Source of the DNA: an uncultured Bacteroidales bacterium
GTDB taxonomy: Bacteria > Bacteroidota > Bacteroidia > Bacteroidales > F082
Length of the DNA: 46,888 nucleotides
Assembly (NCBI GenBank): GCA_947303335.1
Contig: CAMYYB010000015.1
Location: forward strand, 1 to 46,888
Reading direction: 5' to 3'
The notes under the pieces are model-generated. The model saw only the letters and a list, made by a program, of their open reading frames with translations. It was not told the origin of the DNA and made no database searches. Shown one piece after another: positions 1-6,785 of this stretch. A program made the translations under genes and the position numbers. The first letter of the stretch is position 1. Each line of letters opens with the position of its first letter.

Positions 1-23
1 TTAGTTGGGTATTCCTTTTTCAT
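1..23 (-). CDS. Start of a gene running off the left edge
   Basis: An ATG at 23-21 on the minus strand opens a frame reading MKKEYPT that is still open at the window edge. A Bacteroidota -7 box (TATCTTTG) lies 20 bases upstream, which supports a real start. Too little protein is visible to name it. Confidence 0.4.
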
Positions 24-43
24 ATCTAAATGATTGGAAACCA

Positions 44-51
44 CAAAGATA
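44..51 (-). promoter_or_regulatory. -7 box TATCTTTG for the left-edge gene
   Basis: The minus strand reads TATCTTTG, matching the Bacteroidota -7 consensus TAnnTTTG, 20 nt before the ATG at 23. No clear -33 TTG at 19-21 nt spacing was seen. Confidence 0.5.
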
Positions 52-118
52 CGAAATAATATCCAATTAACATAATGATTATCAATTATTTATATAACTT
101 TTTCTGTCGCCCGTACAA

Positions 119-150
119 TTCTTTTTTATTCATTTTTAAACAGCTTCTTA
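119..150. repeat. 32-bp dispersed repeat, copy 1
   Basis: This stretch matches 30130-30161 with one mismatch in 32. The end TTAAACAGCTTCTTA resembles the terminal inverted repeat of an insertion sequence. The rest of 52-287 holds no gene I can support: it is AT-rich, and the one short open frame (75-275) has no family features. Confidence 0.55.
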
Positions 151-287
151 GAAGTTCCCTTTTGTTATTACGGAATAACGTCAATCTCCAAATTCAAGGG
201 TGTCAACCGTCAACTTGTCAACTGCAATTGAAAAACGCAGATTCAACAAGTAGTTACGGTATTCTAATCCGATAGGTTATAGGACCA

Positions 288-926
288 CTAAATCATCACC
301 CCAAACCGAAAACCAAACGAATGGCCATTGAGCTCTGTGGGCTGCAAGTCTATTGGTCCCAATTGATTCATCAGTTTGAGAATCGGATTGTGTGCGTGGT
401 TATATTCGTAGTAAGCGTTGATGAAAAACACATCACCGATAAAAACATTCAATCCAGCGTTTACACTTCCTGAGACATAATAGGTGTTCCTGAAATTCTT
501 CAACTTTGTAATCTTCAGCGCATCCCAGCCCGCGCTGATTTCCACATGGTCTGTTATTGGGATATGGATTTGCATCGTAGCCAACGCAGGGATTAGGAAC
601 AGCGCACCTTCTTTTGGCGACAAGTTGTTTATTCCGTCCAGAAGCAACCCTGGCATGAACCACAGCAAGCCGAACGGACTAAAAGAAATATAATCCTTTC
701 CGTAGGAGACACCAGCCTTTCCGCCTGCAAAGCTATACAGTATTTCCATTTGAAACGATCCCACATTGTAAACACCAGTAGGATGGTTCAGATGCTGATA
801 GCCAAGCGAGAAGAAATAATCAGCGTAGGAATCGTGATGAGTGGGGCGGCCGTAATGTTGCGACATTACAGGCAATGTAGCAAAAGTAAACACTATAACT
901 ATTGCAAGTTTTTTGATAGTTTTCAT
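288..926 (-). CDS. Exported outer-membrane barrel-like protein
   Basis: A 212-residue protein with an N-terminal signal peptide (KKLAIVIVFTFATLPVMS) cleaved near residue 20. Alternating hydrophobic and aromatic stretches and a C-terminal run FGFRFGVMI are typical of small outer-membrane beta-barrels. I chose the ATG at 926 because the signal peptide begins there; a longer in-frame extension to 1010 overlaps the upstream gene and lacks export features. The upstream gene stops at 928, one base away, so the two are probably translationally coupled. No specific family is recognised. Confidence 0.7.
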   Translation of the reverse strand: MKTIKKLAIVIVFTFATLPVMSQHYGRPTHHDSYADYFFSLGYQHLNHPTGVYNVGSFQMEILYSFAGGKAGVSYGKDYISFSPFGLLWFMPGLLLDGINNLSPKEGALFLIPALATMQIHIPITDHVEISAGWDALKITKLKNFRNTYYVSGSVNAGLNVFIGDVFFINAYYEYNHAHNPILKLMNQLGPIDLQPTELNGHSFGFRFGVMI

Positions 927-927
927 T

Positions 928-1989
928 TTAATTGTATTTTGATTTAAAGTACCTAAATTGTAGTTCTTCGGGTTCGGGAATGCCGCATGCATCAAGCGGA
1001 CCTGAAACACTTATTCTTTCGCGTGTGCCAAAAAGCCACTCTCTGTTCCTTGCGTCGAATATCCTTTTAAGTTTAAACACAAACTCGTATTTCCAAGGCC
1101 AATCATATCCTTCGCACTTTCCCCAATACTTCTGTTTGGCTGTATAGGAAAAAGAAATTTCCCCGCCATTCCGTTCAGGATAAATACGCTCTACAACTCT
1201 TTTTGTGTCACTCATTGAATCATAATAAACCAAATAGTATTGATTATCTCGAATAAATATTTCAATATCCATTAACGGAGACTCACCACACCATCCAGCC
1301 CTCGGTAAGTTAGCGGAACCCTTCCAGCGGCCAATTAAAGCACCGTATTCATAATCATCGGGGTTACAAAGTGAGATTTCATCACAATATCCATATCCGT
1401 AAAACTTCTTGACGTTGGTGTAATCAATAGCATGATAGTTTATATTTGTTGTATAAGGTTCATTGCCAAAAGGGAACGCATGTGTTTCTCCTCTCCTTTC
1501 GGCTTGTGCTAATGTTTTGTACTTGCATATTCCTCTGTCGTTTGTTGACTGCATTATTTCATAGCGATCTTCCCAGGTTTCTGTACCTGCCAAAAGGCCA
1601 TCTACGAAGAACAGGTGATAAGAGTATTCGCCTCCTCCGATTCTCTCCTCCCGGCCTTTTTTGTCGTATCTCATCATCTTTCTATACAGATGGAAATCTA
1701 TGGTTCCGTCGTAATGAACATCCACTATGCAAGTCCCGAATTCATTGAATACATTATAATATTCAGCCCTGTCCTTATCGTAAATGGCAGAATAATCAGA
1801 CACAAACTTCACCATTAATTTGTCGCCATCCAAATAGAAATCCAGTTGGTCTTCATCATTGGAATTATCCTCAATCCATTTACCAGAAGGATGCCATGTT
1901 CCCACAAGCGATTGCTTCAGCAAATCAATATCTACTGCGTAGGTTGATATGGAAATGGCTAATAATAGGATTGTCAATAGTCTTTTCAT
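928..1989 (-). CDS. Exported protein with two lipocalin-like GxW modules
   Basis: A 353-residue protein with a signal peptide (MKRLLTILLLAISISTYA). Two regions begin alike, LVGTWHPSG near residue 29 and LIGRWKGS near residue 219, each followed by strand-rich sequence. This suggests an internal duplication of a small barrel module like those in lipocalin-type extracytoplasmic proteins. The gene at 2386-3096 carries the same signature (LIGRWACY). It lies in a run of four same-strand genes with gaps of 1-13 bases. Function unknown. Confidence 0.7.
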   Translation of the reverse strand: MKRLLTILLLAISISTYAVDIDLLKQSLVGTWHPSGKWIEDNSNDEDQLDFYLDGDKLMVKFVSDYSAIYDKDRAEYYNVFNEFGTCIVDVHYDGTIDFHLYRKMMRYDKKGREERIGGGEYSYHLFFVDGLLAGTETWEDRYEIMQSTNDRGICKYKTLAQAERRGETHAFPFGNEPYTTNINYHAIDYTNVKKFYGYGYCDEISLCNPDDYEYGALIGRWKGSANLPRAGWCGESPLMDIEIFIRDNQYYLVYYDSMSDTKRVVERIYPERNGGEISFSYTAKQKYWGKCEGYDWPWKYEFVFKLKRIFDARNREWLFGTRERISVSGPLDACGIPEPEELQFRYFKSKYN

Positions 1990-1994
1990 TTTGA

Positions 1995-2372
1995 TTATAG
2001 TTGGTTTTTTTCTCGTTCTACTATTCCTGTACCATTACAAGTACGGCAATCTCTATTTATTTCCCATCTTTCCTCTCCTCGGCCGCCACAAGCACCGCAT
2101 TGTTTTTTAATGAAGCCATCGTCACAGCGAGAATAATCACAAGGGACTGTTTTATAGCTACCATCACCTTTTTGTATTCTTATTTCCCCGCGACCATTGC
2201 ATTGCGGACATTTTTTGAGTTCATACCCGTTCCCATCGCAAAAATGACAAGGCTTGACTTCAATGTAATGCACCTTACCGCTTCCCTTACATGATTTGCA
2301 TGTTTCATAGTTTTGCGCGTAAATCGCTGATAATGATAGGCAAAATGTGATTAATAGGATTAATCTTTTCAT
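1995..2372 (-). CDS. Secreted DnaJ-type cysteine-rich zinc-finger protein
   Basis: A 125-residue protein with a clear signal peptide (ILLITFCLSLSAIYA, then Q). The mature part is almost entirely CxxCxGxG repeats: CKSCKGSG, CHFCDGNG, CPQCNGRG, CGACGGRG and CRTCNGTG, plus a variant CDYSRCDDG. In DnaJ these repeats bind two zinc ions, but no J domain or substrate-binding domain is present here. The signal peptide is nearly identical to that of the neighbour at 2386-3096, so part of the sequence was copied or shared. Export of a DnaJ-like zinc module implies an extracytoplasmic role; a metal-binding or folding role is inference. Confidence 0.75.
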   Translation of the reverse strand: MKRLILLITFCLSLSAIYAQNYETCKSCKGSGKVHYIEVKPCHFCDGNGYELKKCPQCNGRGEIRIQKGDGSYKTVPCDYSRCDDGFIKKQCGACGGRGEERWEINRDCRTCNGTGIVEREKNQL

Positions 2373-2385
2373 GGTGTAATGCTTT

Positions 2386-3096
2386 TTAGTACTTTACAAA
2401 ATAGACATTCCATTTGCCACCAGGACCATCGCTAAAAACCGTTCCACATCCATCTTCTAACGATTCCATCGGGCTTGAATACCCCTCACAACCCAAGGCA
2501 TAATAATATTGAGTACAATCAATACTACCTTTCAATTTACCGTCATTGTATTTTAGGTCTATGTCGCAATGCTCACTTCTTATGGATACACTTCTTCTCC
2601 TCTCACTATTTGAGTAGTTAAAGATTAGATGTTCTATTTGCCAAAAATGATAAGAAACTTGGCCGTTATCAACATCAATATCTTCAGTATTTTCAGAATA
2701 ATCATCAGGCGTGTTGTCTGGATATCTTTTTCCAGTATTGTCATCACTATAATAGTTTATGTAAAACACATGGCTCACAGTATAAAACCCCTCATTTTCA
2801 CTGATTACCATATCATACGTTTTATCCTTTTCTCCATTTGCTTTATAGCATGCCCATCGCCCAATTAATACTCTTGGATCAAAAGCCTTTTGTTCCTGTT
2901 CCATCGATTCGATTTCACTCAAGTCGATGGTCAGTATGCGACCGTTTTCAGATTGCAAGGTAATTTGGCTTTCCGTGCGGTTGGTTATTGTTCCTCGGGC
3001 ATCAAAACCGTTTTTCAGATGAATGACATCTATGGTTTGCGCATAAATCGCTGATAATGATAGACAAAATGCTATCAAGAGAAATATTCTTTTCAT
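2386..3096 (-). CDS. Exported protein with HLKNG-type domain and GxW module
   Basis: A 236-residue protein. After the signal peptide (residues 1-19) comes a segment of the type common in secreted Bacteroidota proteins: DVIHLKNGFDARGTI, then IDLSEIESME (about residues 22-66). From about residue 75 follows LIGRWACYKANG, resembling the modules of the 353-residue neighbour. It is probably the first gene of the four-gene run ending at 288. Function unknown; a surface or periplasmic sensor or assembly role cannot be told from sequence. Confidence 0.7.
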   Translation of the reverse strand: MKRIFLLIAFCLSLSAIYAQTIDVIHLKNGFDARGTITNRTESQITLQSENGRILTIDLSEIESMEQEQKAFDPRVLIGRWACYKANGEKDKTYDMVISENEGFYTVSHVFYINYYSDDNTGKRYPDNTPDDYSENTEDIDVDNGQVSYHFWQIEHLIFNYSNSERRRSVSIRSEHCDIDLKYNDGKLKGSIDCTQYYYALGCEGYSSPMESLEDGCGTVFSDGPGGKWNVYFVKY

Positions 3097-3113
3097 GGTG
3101 TTTTGAATTTATA

Positions 3114-3151
3114 TTGTAGTGATGGACTCAATGATAAGACCATCACTACAA
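3114..3151 (-). terminator. Hairpin after the 3179 gene
   Basis: A perfect 12-bp inverted repeat (TTGTAGTGATGG with CCATCACTACAA) has a 14-nt loop and lies just past the stop of the 3179-3526 gene on the minus strand. It has no strong T-run, so it may act as an mRNA-end hairpin rather than a full intrinsic terminator. Confidence 0.5.
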
Positions 3152-3178
3152 TCTGTGTTGTGCTTTCGAACCCTGTTT

Positions 3179-3526
3179 TTAATATTTGCTTTTATAGCAT
3201 TTAAAGTTTCTATAACTATCAGCAGGGAACCAAACAGAAGTTGAATTTGCTTCAACTCTATACTGTGGTGTTAACCATTTTGAACCAGACCAGTATTCGA
3301 ATTCAACAGTGACGGCATACGGACAATTATTGGTTACTTGAATTTGAGTCTTTCCCAAAACATCTTTTCCATCCTTTTTTTCCCAACATACATCACAAAT
3401 TTCTTCCTCTGTGTTCTCGTTCAATTCAATTTTTTGGTCGCTCCATTTACTGGAATAATCCATAGCGAGCAAGGTGCCACATGCGAGAAATGCACTCAAT
3501 CCTAATACTACAATAGTTTTTTTCAT
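3179..3526 (-). CDS. Small exported beta-sandwich-like protein (paralog 1)
   Basis: A 115-residue protein with an N-terminal signal (KKTIVVLGLSAFLACGTLLA). The second half is strand-rich with a Cys-Pro motif (NNCPYAVTVEFEYWSG) that resembles the neighbour at 3649 (CPDPVAVKISYYYKNG), so the two appear to be diverged paralogs. The start at 3526 fits the signal peptide. An in-frame extension (MGYNWAKEK) precedes both paralogs and is encoded by a 28-nt stretch identical in both, so an upstream start is possible. Function unknown. Confidence 0.6.
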   Translation of the reverse strand: MKKTIVVLGLSAFLACGTLLAMDYSSKWSDQKIELNENTEEEICDVCWEKKDGKDVLGKTQIQVTNNCPYAVTVEFEYWSGSKWLTPQYRVEANSTSVWFPADSYRNFKCYKSKY

Positions 3527-3554
3527 TTTTTCTTTTGCCCAGTTATATCCCATC
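3527..3554 (-). repeat. Duplicated leader, copy 1
   Basis: The 28 bases immediately before the ATG of the 3179 gene are identical to 4015-4042 before the second paralog, and similarity continues about 15 bases further. It marks a gene duplication that kept the leader unchanged while the coding parts diverged. Confidence 0.75.
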
Positions 3555-3598
3555 TGGCCCATCGGTTTTGATATTGATTCAGGTTGTTGTAAAAATCC

Positions 3599-3633
3599 AT
3601 GACGGCAGCCTTACCACAATAGACTGCCGTCAT
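3599..3633 (-). terminator. Intrinsic terminator after the 3649 gene
   Basis: On the minus strand the perfect 10-bp stem ATGACGGCAG / CTGCCGTCAT with a 15-nt loop is followed by GGATTTTT. It lies 16 bases past the stop of the 3649-4014 gene and is a good intrinsic terminator between the two paralogs. Confidence 0.65.
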
Positions 3634-3648
3634 TGTCGAATAAACCAA

Positions 3649-4014
3649 TTATTGAAGTTGCACATTCTTTAGTTTATATCTAGTAGTATTGTCATCATAA
3701 AATGGACTTGCGCTACCGACAATCATACAATTCCTACGGTTCCAAAGCGTGCATGTTGTTTCACTTTCTCTTACGGATCCGTTTACGCCATTTTTATAAT
3801 AGTAAGATATCTTAACAGCCACGGGATCCGGACAATCACAATCATACGAAATTTTAATGTACCATCCATCATCAGTCTCTCCGTTCTCGTAAACATTGTA
3901 ACTGCACTGTGATTTGCTTGTTTTGACTTCGTTATTGCTTTGTCTGCTTAATACAAACGAACTACAAAGTACAACCATGATAGTTGTAACAATTGGTAAT
4001 AATGACTTTTTCAT
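3649..4014 (-). CDS. Small exported beta-sandwich-like protein (paralog 2)
   Basis: A 121-residue protein with a signal or anchor segment (LLPIVTTIMVVLCSSFVLS) and a Cys-containing strand-rich domain (SYDCDCPDPVAVKISYYY). It resembles the 3179-3526 product in layout. A -7 box lies about 64 bases upstream, leaving a leader of roughly 55-60 nt that holds the duplicated 28-nt block. No family recognised. The start at 4014 is chosen from the signal peptide. Confidence 0.6.
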   Translation of the reverse strand: MKKSLLPIVTTIMVVLCSSFVLSRQSNNEVKTSKSQCSYNVYENGETDDGWYIKISYDCDCPDPVAVKISYYYKNGVNGSVRESETTCTLWNRRNCMIVGSASPFYDDNTTRYKLKNVQLQ

Positions 4015-4042
4015 TTTTTCTTTTGCCCAGTTATATCCCATC
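4015..4042 (-). repeat. Duplicated leader, copy 2
   Basis: Identical to 3527-3554 over 28 bases and placed the same way directly before the start codon. See copy 1. Confidence 0.75.
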
Positions 4043-4077
4043 AGGCTCGTCGGTTTTAGTTGATGAATTAAACAGGG

Positions 4078-4106
4078 CAAAGTTAAATATTTATACTGAA
4101 AATCAA
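4078..4106 (-). promoter_or_regulatory. Promoter of the paralog pair
   Basis: The minus strand shows TTG (4106-4104), an 18-nt spacer, then TAACTTTG (4085-4078), matching the Bacteroidota promoter form. It would drive the 3649-4014 gene with a leader of about 55-60 nt. Confidence 0.55.
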
Positions 4107-4162
4107 TTGGTTATGATGTCATAGATTCTTTGACAAATCGTTTCAAATCTTTTTACAAATTG

Positions 4163-4405
4163 TCAAACATCATTTGACAATTTCCTCGCTTTCCAGCAAT
4201 CGGAATAATGTCTAAAGAAATCATAGTCGAGGACTTCGCTGATTTTCAGCAACAAATCGGTGTAGATAAAACTACGGCCAAGCAGGTAATGCATATTCTG
4301 TCTTGTGCAGCCGATTTGCTCCGCCAGCCACCGAACACTGCGTCCCTGCCGAGCGAGTTCATCTTTAATAAGGTGTCCAATATGTGGTGATTCTTTCGTG
4401 GCCAT
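4163..4405 (-). CDS. Small XRE-family helix-turn-helix regulator
   Basis: An 80-residue protein of the short HTH type common in Bacteroidota: IGHLIKDELARQGRSV, then WLAEQIGCTRQNMHYLL as the recognition region, and a C-terminal part ending DYDFFRHYSD. The start MATKESPH at 4405 is chosen; MLEIRT at 4423 is also possible and would begin two bases after the T-run of the structured element. A -7 box at 4698-4705 could give it a long leader containing that element. Its target is unknown. Confidence 0.75.
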   Translation of the reverse strand: MATKESPHIGHLIKDELARQGRSVRWLAEQIGCTRQNMHYLLGRSFIYTDLLLKISEVLDYDFFRHYSDCWKARKLSNDV

Positions 4406-4424
4406 AGTTCTGATTTCAAGCATA

Positions 4425-4617
4425 GAAAAAGCGTGGAATTGTCTCTTGCTTGAGTCCATGGGTTTCCACGCCCTACACACCTAACAAGTATTCCACGCCG
4501 TACAATTACGGCGTTTAATAACTTATCCTTGGTGTGTTTGCCCTCCCAAAAAGAAAGGCGTGTGGAAATTTTGGACTCAAGGACAGCTACAAACGCTATC
4601 TTTCTAATATGTCAATA
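4425..4617 (-). ncRNA. Structured RNA-like element, copy A
   Basis: About 190 nt shared with 16519-16707. Paired arms here: P1 CTTGAGTCCA (4449-4458) with TGGACTCAAG (4572-4581); P2 CCAC (4466) with GTGG (4562); P3 ACACACC (4475-4481) with GGTGTGT (4531-4537); P4 ACGCCGT (4495) with ACGGCGT (4508). P1 and P3 have different sequences in the other copy yet stay complementary. On the minus strand the element ends in ATTCCACGC then TTTTT; that arm can pair with GCGTGGAAT overlapping P4, or with GCGTGGAA overlapping P2, giving rival folds as in attenuators. The minus strand is favoured by the T-run, by a -7 box at 4698-4705 and by the regulator gene just downstream. No known RNA family recognised. 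Confidence 0.65.
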
Positions 4618-4697
4618 GTTTTATGATATTTGTTCTTCTAACTTTTAGGGTTTTATTATTTCCAATTTGATTAAGTTTACCGAATGTTGTTCGCCTG

Positions 4698-4705
4698 CAA
4701 AAATA
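4698..4705 (-). promoter_or_regulatory. -7 box upstream of the structured element
   Basis: The minus strand reads TATTTTTG. Transcription from here would pass through the structured element and then the XRE gene, giving a leader near 285 nt. No -33 TTG at normal spacing was found. The 4618-4820 gap also holds a small GAAGG/CCTTC hairpin (4770-4782). Confidence 0.35.
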
Positions 4706-4824
4706 AACAAATTCACTTTATGAGACTATTTCAATGAAGATTTCTTGAGAATATGTTTTCTCTCAATAGGAAGGAAACCTTCTTGTGGGGTTTTCAGGTT
4801 GCAAAATAAAAAAAATTGAAATTG

Positions 4825-4854
4825 TTGTTATTAATCAACATTGTTGTATTTTTG
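4825..4854 (+). promoter_or_regulatory. Promoter of the MNT/HEPN pair
   Basis: TTG at 4825-4827, a 19-nt spacer, then TATTTTTG at 4847-4854. This is a near-ideal Bacteroidota promoter 15 bases before the ATG at 4870. Confidence 0.75.
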
Positions 4855-4869
4855 CAAAAAAATAGTGAG

Positions 4870-5172
4870 ATGGATGTTCAACTGATACATACAATACAAA
4901 GTTATTTTTCCACACAACCAATATTAAAAGCGTGGTTGTTCGGATCGTATGCCAGGGGAGAACAAACATCTGAAAGCGATATTGATATTTTGGTTGTTTT
5001 CGACCAAGAAGACGGTAAGAAGGTTAGTCTTCTGAAACATATTGGCATTGCTTTAGGTTTGGAAGATTTGCTTGGCAAAAAAGTAGATATGATCACAGAA
5101 GGCACATTGTTGCCATATGCTCAGAAAACCGCAGAAAAAGATAAAGTTTTGATTTATGAGAGAGCCAGTTAG
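4870..5172 (+). CDS. mntA: MNT-type nucleotidyltransferase antitoxin
   Basis: A 100-residue minimal nucleotidyltransferase with the signature GSYARGEQTSESDIDILV (GSx10DxD). In characterised MNT/HEPN pairs the MNT protein neutralises its partner, in several cases by adding AMP to a tyrosine near the HEPN active site. The start MDVQLIH is chosen because the promoter lies just upstream; the longer frame to 4816 would include the promoter. The next gene overlaps by 17 nt, so the two are coupled. Confidence 0.85.
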   Translation: MDVQLIHTIQSYFSTQPILKAWLFGSYARGEQTSESDIDILVVFDQEDGKKVSLLKHIGIALGLEDLLGKKVDMITEGTLLPYAQKTAEKDKVLIYERAS

Positions 5173-5533
5173 AGATAAAGGGAGACTAGAGCATATTCTT
5201 GAATGTATTTCCAACATCAACGAATTTGTTGAGGGATTGCCTTTTGAGCAAATTGTAGGGGATAAAATGCGCTATTTTGCAATTGTTTATCAGTTGGTTA
5301 TCATCGGCGAGGCGGCCAATTTACTCACGAAGGAGTTCCGTGAGGCACGTCCGCAGACCCCATGGCGCGAAATTGTTGGTATGAGAAACTTCATTGTTCA
5401 CGGATATAATGTGGTGGATAAGGGCGAGGTGTGGTCTGTGATTCAAGACGACCTTGAACCGTTAAAACAACAGATTGAACAATATGTGAAAGAACTGGTT
5501 GCTTTAGAGGAATCTGATTCTTGTGTACAATAA
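5156..5533 (+). CDS. hepT: HepT-type HEPN RNase toxin (DUF86)
   Basis: A 125-residue alpha-helical protein ending in the HEPN catalytic motif RNFIVHGY (R-x4-H-x-Y). The Tyr is the residue AMPylated by MNT antitoxins in studied systems. The gene starts inside the end of mntA, the usual order for this toxin-antitoxin module. The product is expected to be an RNase inhibiting growth when free. No disruption of the motif is seen. Confidence 0.85.
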   Translation: MREPVRDKGRLEHILECISNINEFVEGLPFEQIVGDKMRYFAIVYQLVIIGEAANLLTKEFREARPQTPWREIVGMRNFIVHGYNVVDKGEVWSVIQDDLEPLKQQIEQYVKELVALEESDSCVQ

Positions 5534-5562
5534 TACTGTGCGTGAAAAAGAAATAAAAACAG

Positions 5563-6669
5563 ATGACAGACAACTACGATAACCCGGAAGAACAAATCTT
5601 TTCAGAAAGGACCGAAAAGGAAACCGACAAGAAATGCCCCCAATGTGGTGCCACCGTTACTTTTGACCCGGCATCGGGTATGTTGCATTGCGAGTACTGC
5701 GGCTACACCTGCGAGGTGCCAAAAGGTGACGAAAACACTGTGATTGAGGAGCTGGACTTCGAGTCGGCCATACATACTGAGAGCTTCAACTGGGGCGAGC
5801 AGAAGAAAGAGGTGCAATGCAAACAATGTGGAGCAGTCACCATCTATGACGCCCTTGAGACCGCCGCCGTTTGTCCCTTCTGCGGCTCCACCAGCGTGAT
5901 GCCTGCCGCCACCAACAACACCTTAGCCCCCGGAGCCGTATGCCTCTTCGCTGTCACCAAGGAACAGGCTGGTGCTAACTTCACCAAATGGCTGAGTAAG
6001 AAATGGTTTGCCCCACGAAAAGCCAAGAAATGCGCTTTGCCCGATGCTTTCAGCGGCGTGTATCTGCCTTACTGGACTTACGACGCTCAAACCGTTTCCC
6101 AATTCAATGCCCGTGCGGGATACGACAGCACCGAAAAAGACGACAACGGACGGACGACTACCACTACCGACTGGAAGCGCGTCAGCGGCACCTACGAGGA
6201 GTTTTTCGACGACATCACCGTGGTGGCCTCGAAGCGTCACGAAGACTCAGGCGTGAAGGATTGCGAGCCTTTCGATTTCTCGAAGCTGGTGCCTTATACG
6301 CCACAGGCATTGGCCGGTTTCATTGCTGAGCGTTACTCCATCGGCCTGAAAGAAGGATGGGAAATGGCTCAGCAGACCATTAACTCTCGCCTGAAAATCA
6401 ACATTGCCAAATACATTAAGAGACACTGGAACGCAGACCGTACCGACCGGCTCAAGTTCATGACGTCCTATAGCAACATCACCTATAAATACCTGCTGGT
6501 GCCCACATGGATTTCCTCGTTCAAATACAAGGACAAGACCTACCAGTTCGTGGTCAATGGACAGACCGGCAAGGTGGGCGGCAAATACCCCTTGTCGTTC
6601 TGGCGCATCGCCCTGTTTTGGATATTGGTTATCGGCGTCGCTGCTTTATTGTTCTACTTGGATGAGTAA
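5563..6669 (+). CDS. Zinc-ribbon membrane-anchored protein (TFIIB-like ribbons)
   Basis: A 368-residue protein with two N-terminal zinc ribbons, CPQCG...CEYCG (residues 25-47) and CKQCG...CPFCG (about 87-107), a middle region rich in aromatic and charged residues, and one C-terminal membrane segment (IALFWILVIGVAALLFYL). Proteins of this type are usually annotated as TFIIB-type zinc ribbon-containing. It starts 29 bases after hepT and may be cotranscribed, but base composition differs: the toxin pair is AT-rich and this gene is GC-richer. Function unknown. Confidence 0.75.
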   Translation: MTDNYDNPEEQIFSERTEKETDKKCPQCGATVTFDPASGMLHCEYCGYTCEVPKGDENTVIEELDFESAIHTESFNWGEQKKEVQCKQCGAVTIYDALETAAVCPFCGSTSVMPAATNNTLAPGAVCLFAVTKEQAGANFTKWLSKKWFAPRKAKKCALPDAFSGVYLPYWTYDAQTVSQFNARAGYDSTEKDDNGRTTTTTDWKRVSGTYEEFFDDITVVASKRHEDSGVKDCEPFDFSKLVPYTPQALAGFIAERYSIGLKEGWEMAQQTINSRLKINIAKYIKRHWNADRTDRLKFMTSYSNITYKYLLVPTWISSFKYKDKTYQFVVNGQTGKVGGKYPLSFWRIALFWILVIGVAALLFYLDE

Positions 6670-6709
6670 GCTGAAGAAGAAGTGTTTCTTGCAAAAAAGT
6701 AAAACAAGT

Positions 6710-6772
6710 TTTTATGCTGGAAACCGTCAAAATCTCCAAAAATTATCGAGATTTTGACGGTTTCTGACAGAA
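6710..6772. repeat. 63-bp palindromic direct repeat, left copy
   Basis: A hairpin with arms GAAACCGTCAAAATCTC (6720-6736) and its complement (6748-6764) around an 11-nt loop. The 63-bp unit matches 8241-8303 with three mismatches in the same orientation, including the asymmetric loop. It lies between convergent genes, 13 bases past the ATPase stop. Confidence 0.9.
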
Positions 6773-6785
6773 AACAAATCTGTAT

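Noticed and set aside
75-275. Short open frame of 66 codons on the plus strand
   Set aside because: It overlaps the dispersed repeat, has odd composition, and shows no promoter or family features.
4475-4514. Integron attC site, because of CTAAC and GTTAG cores in a palindrome
   Set aside because: The RYYYAAC core fits only one copy, the paired GTTRRRY end is missing, and there is no integrase or cassette order.
4425-5533. Type III toxin-antitoxin system (RNA antitoxin plus toxin)
   Set aside because: The structured element is not made of short tandem repeats, and the nearby toxin pair is a recognisable protein-protein MNT/HEPN module on the other strand with its own promoter.
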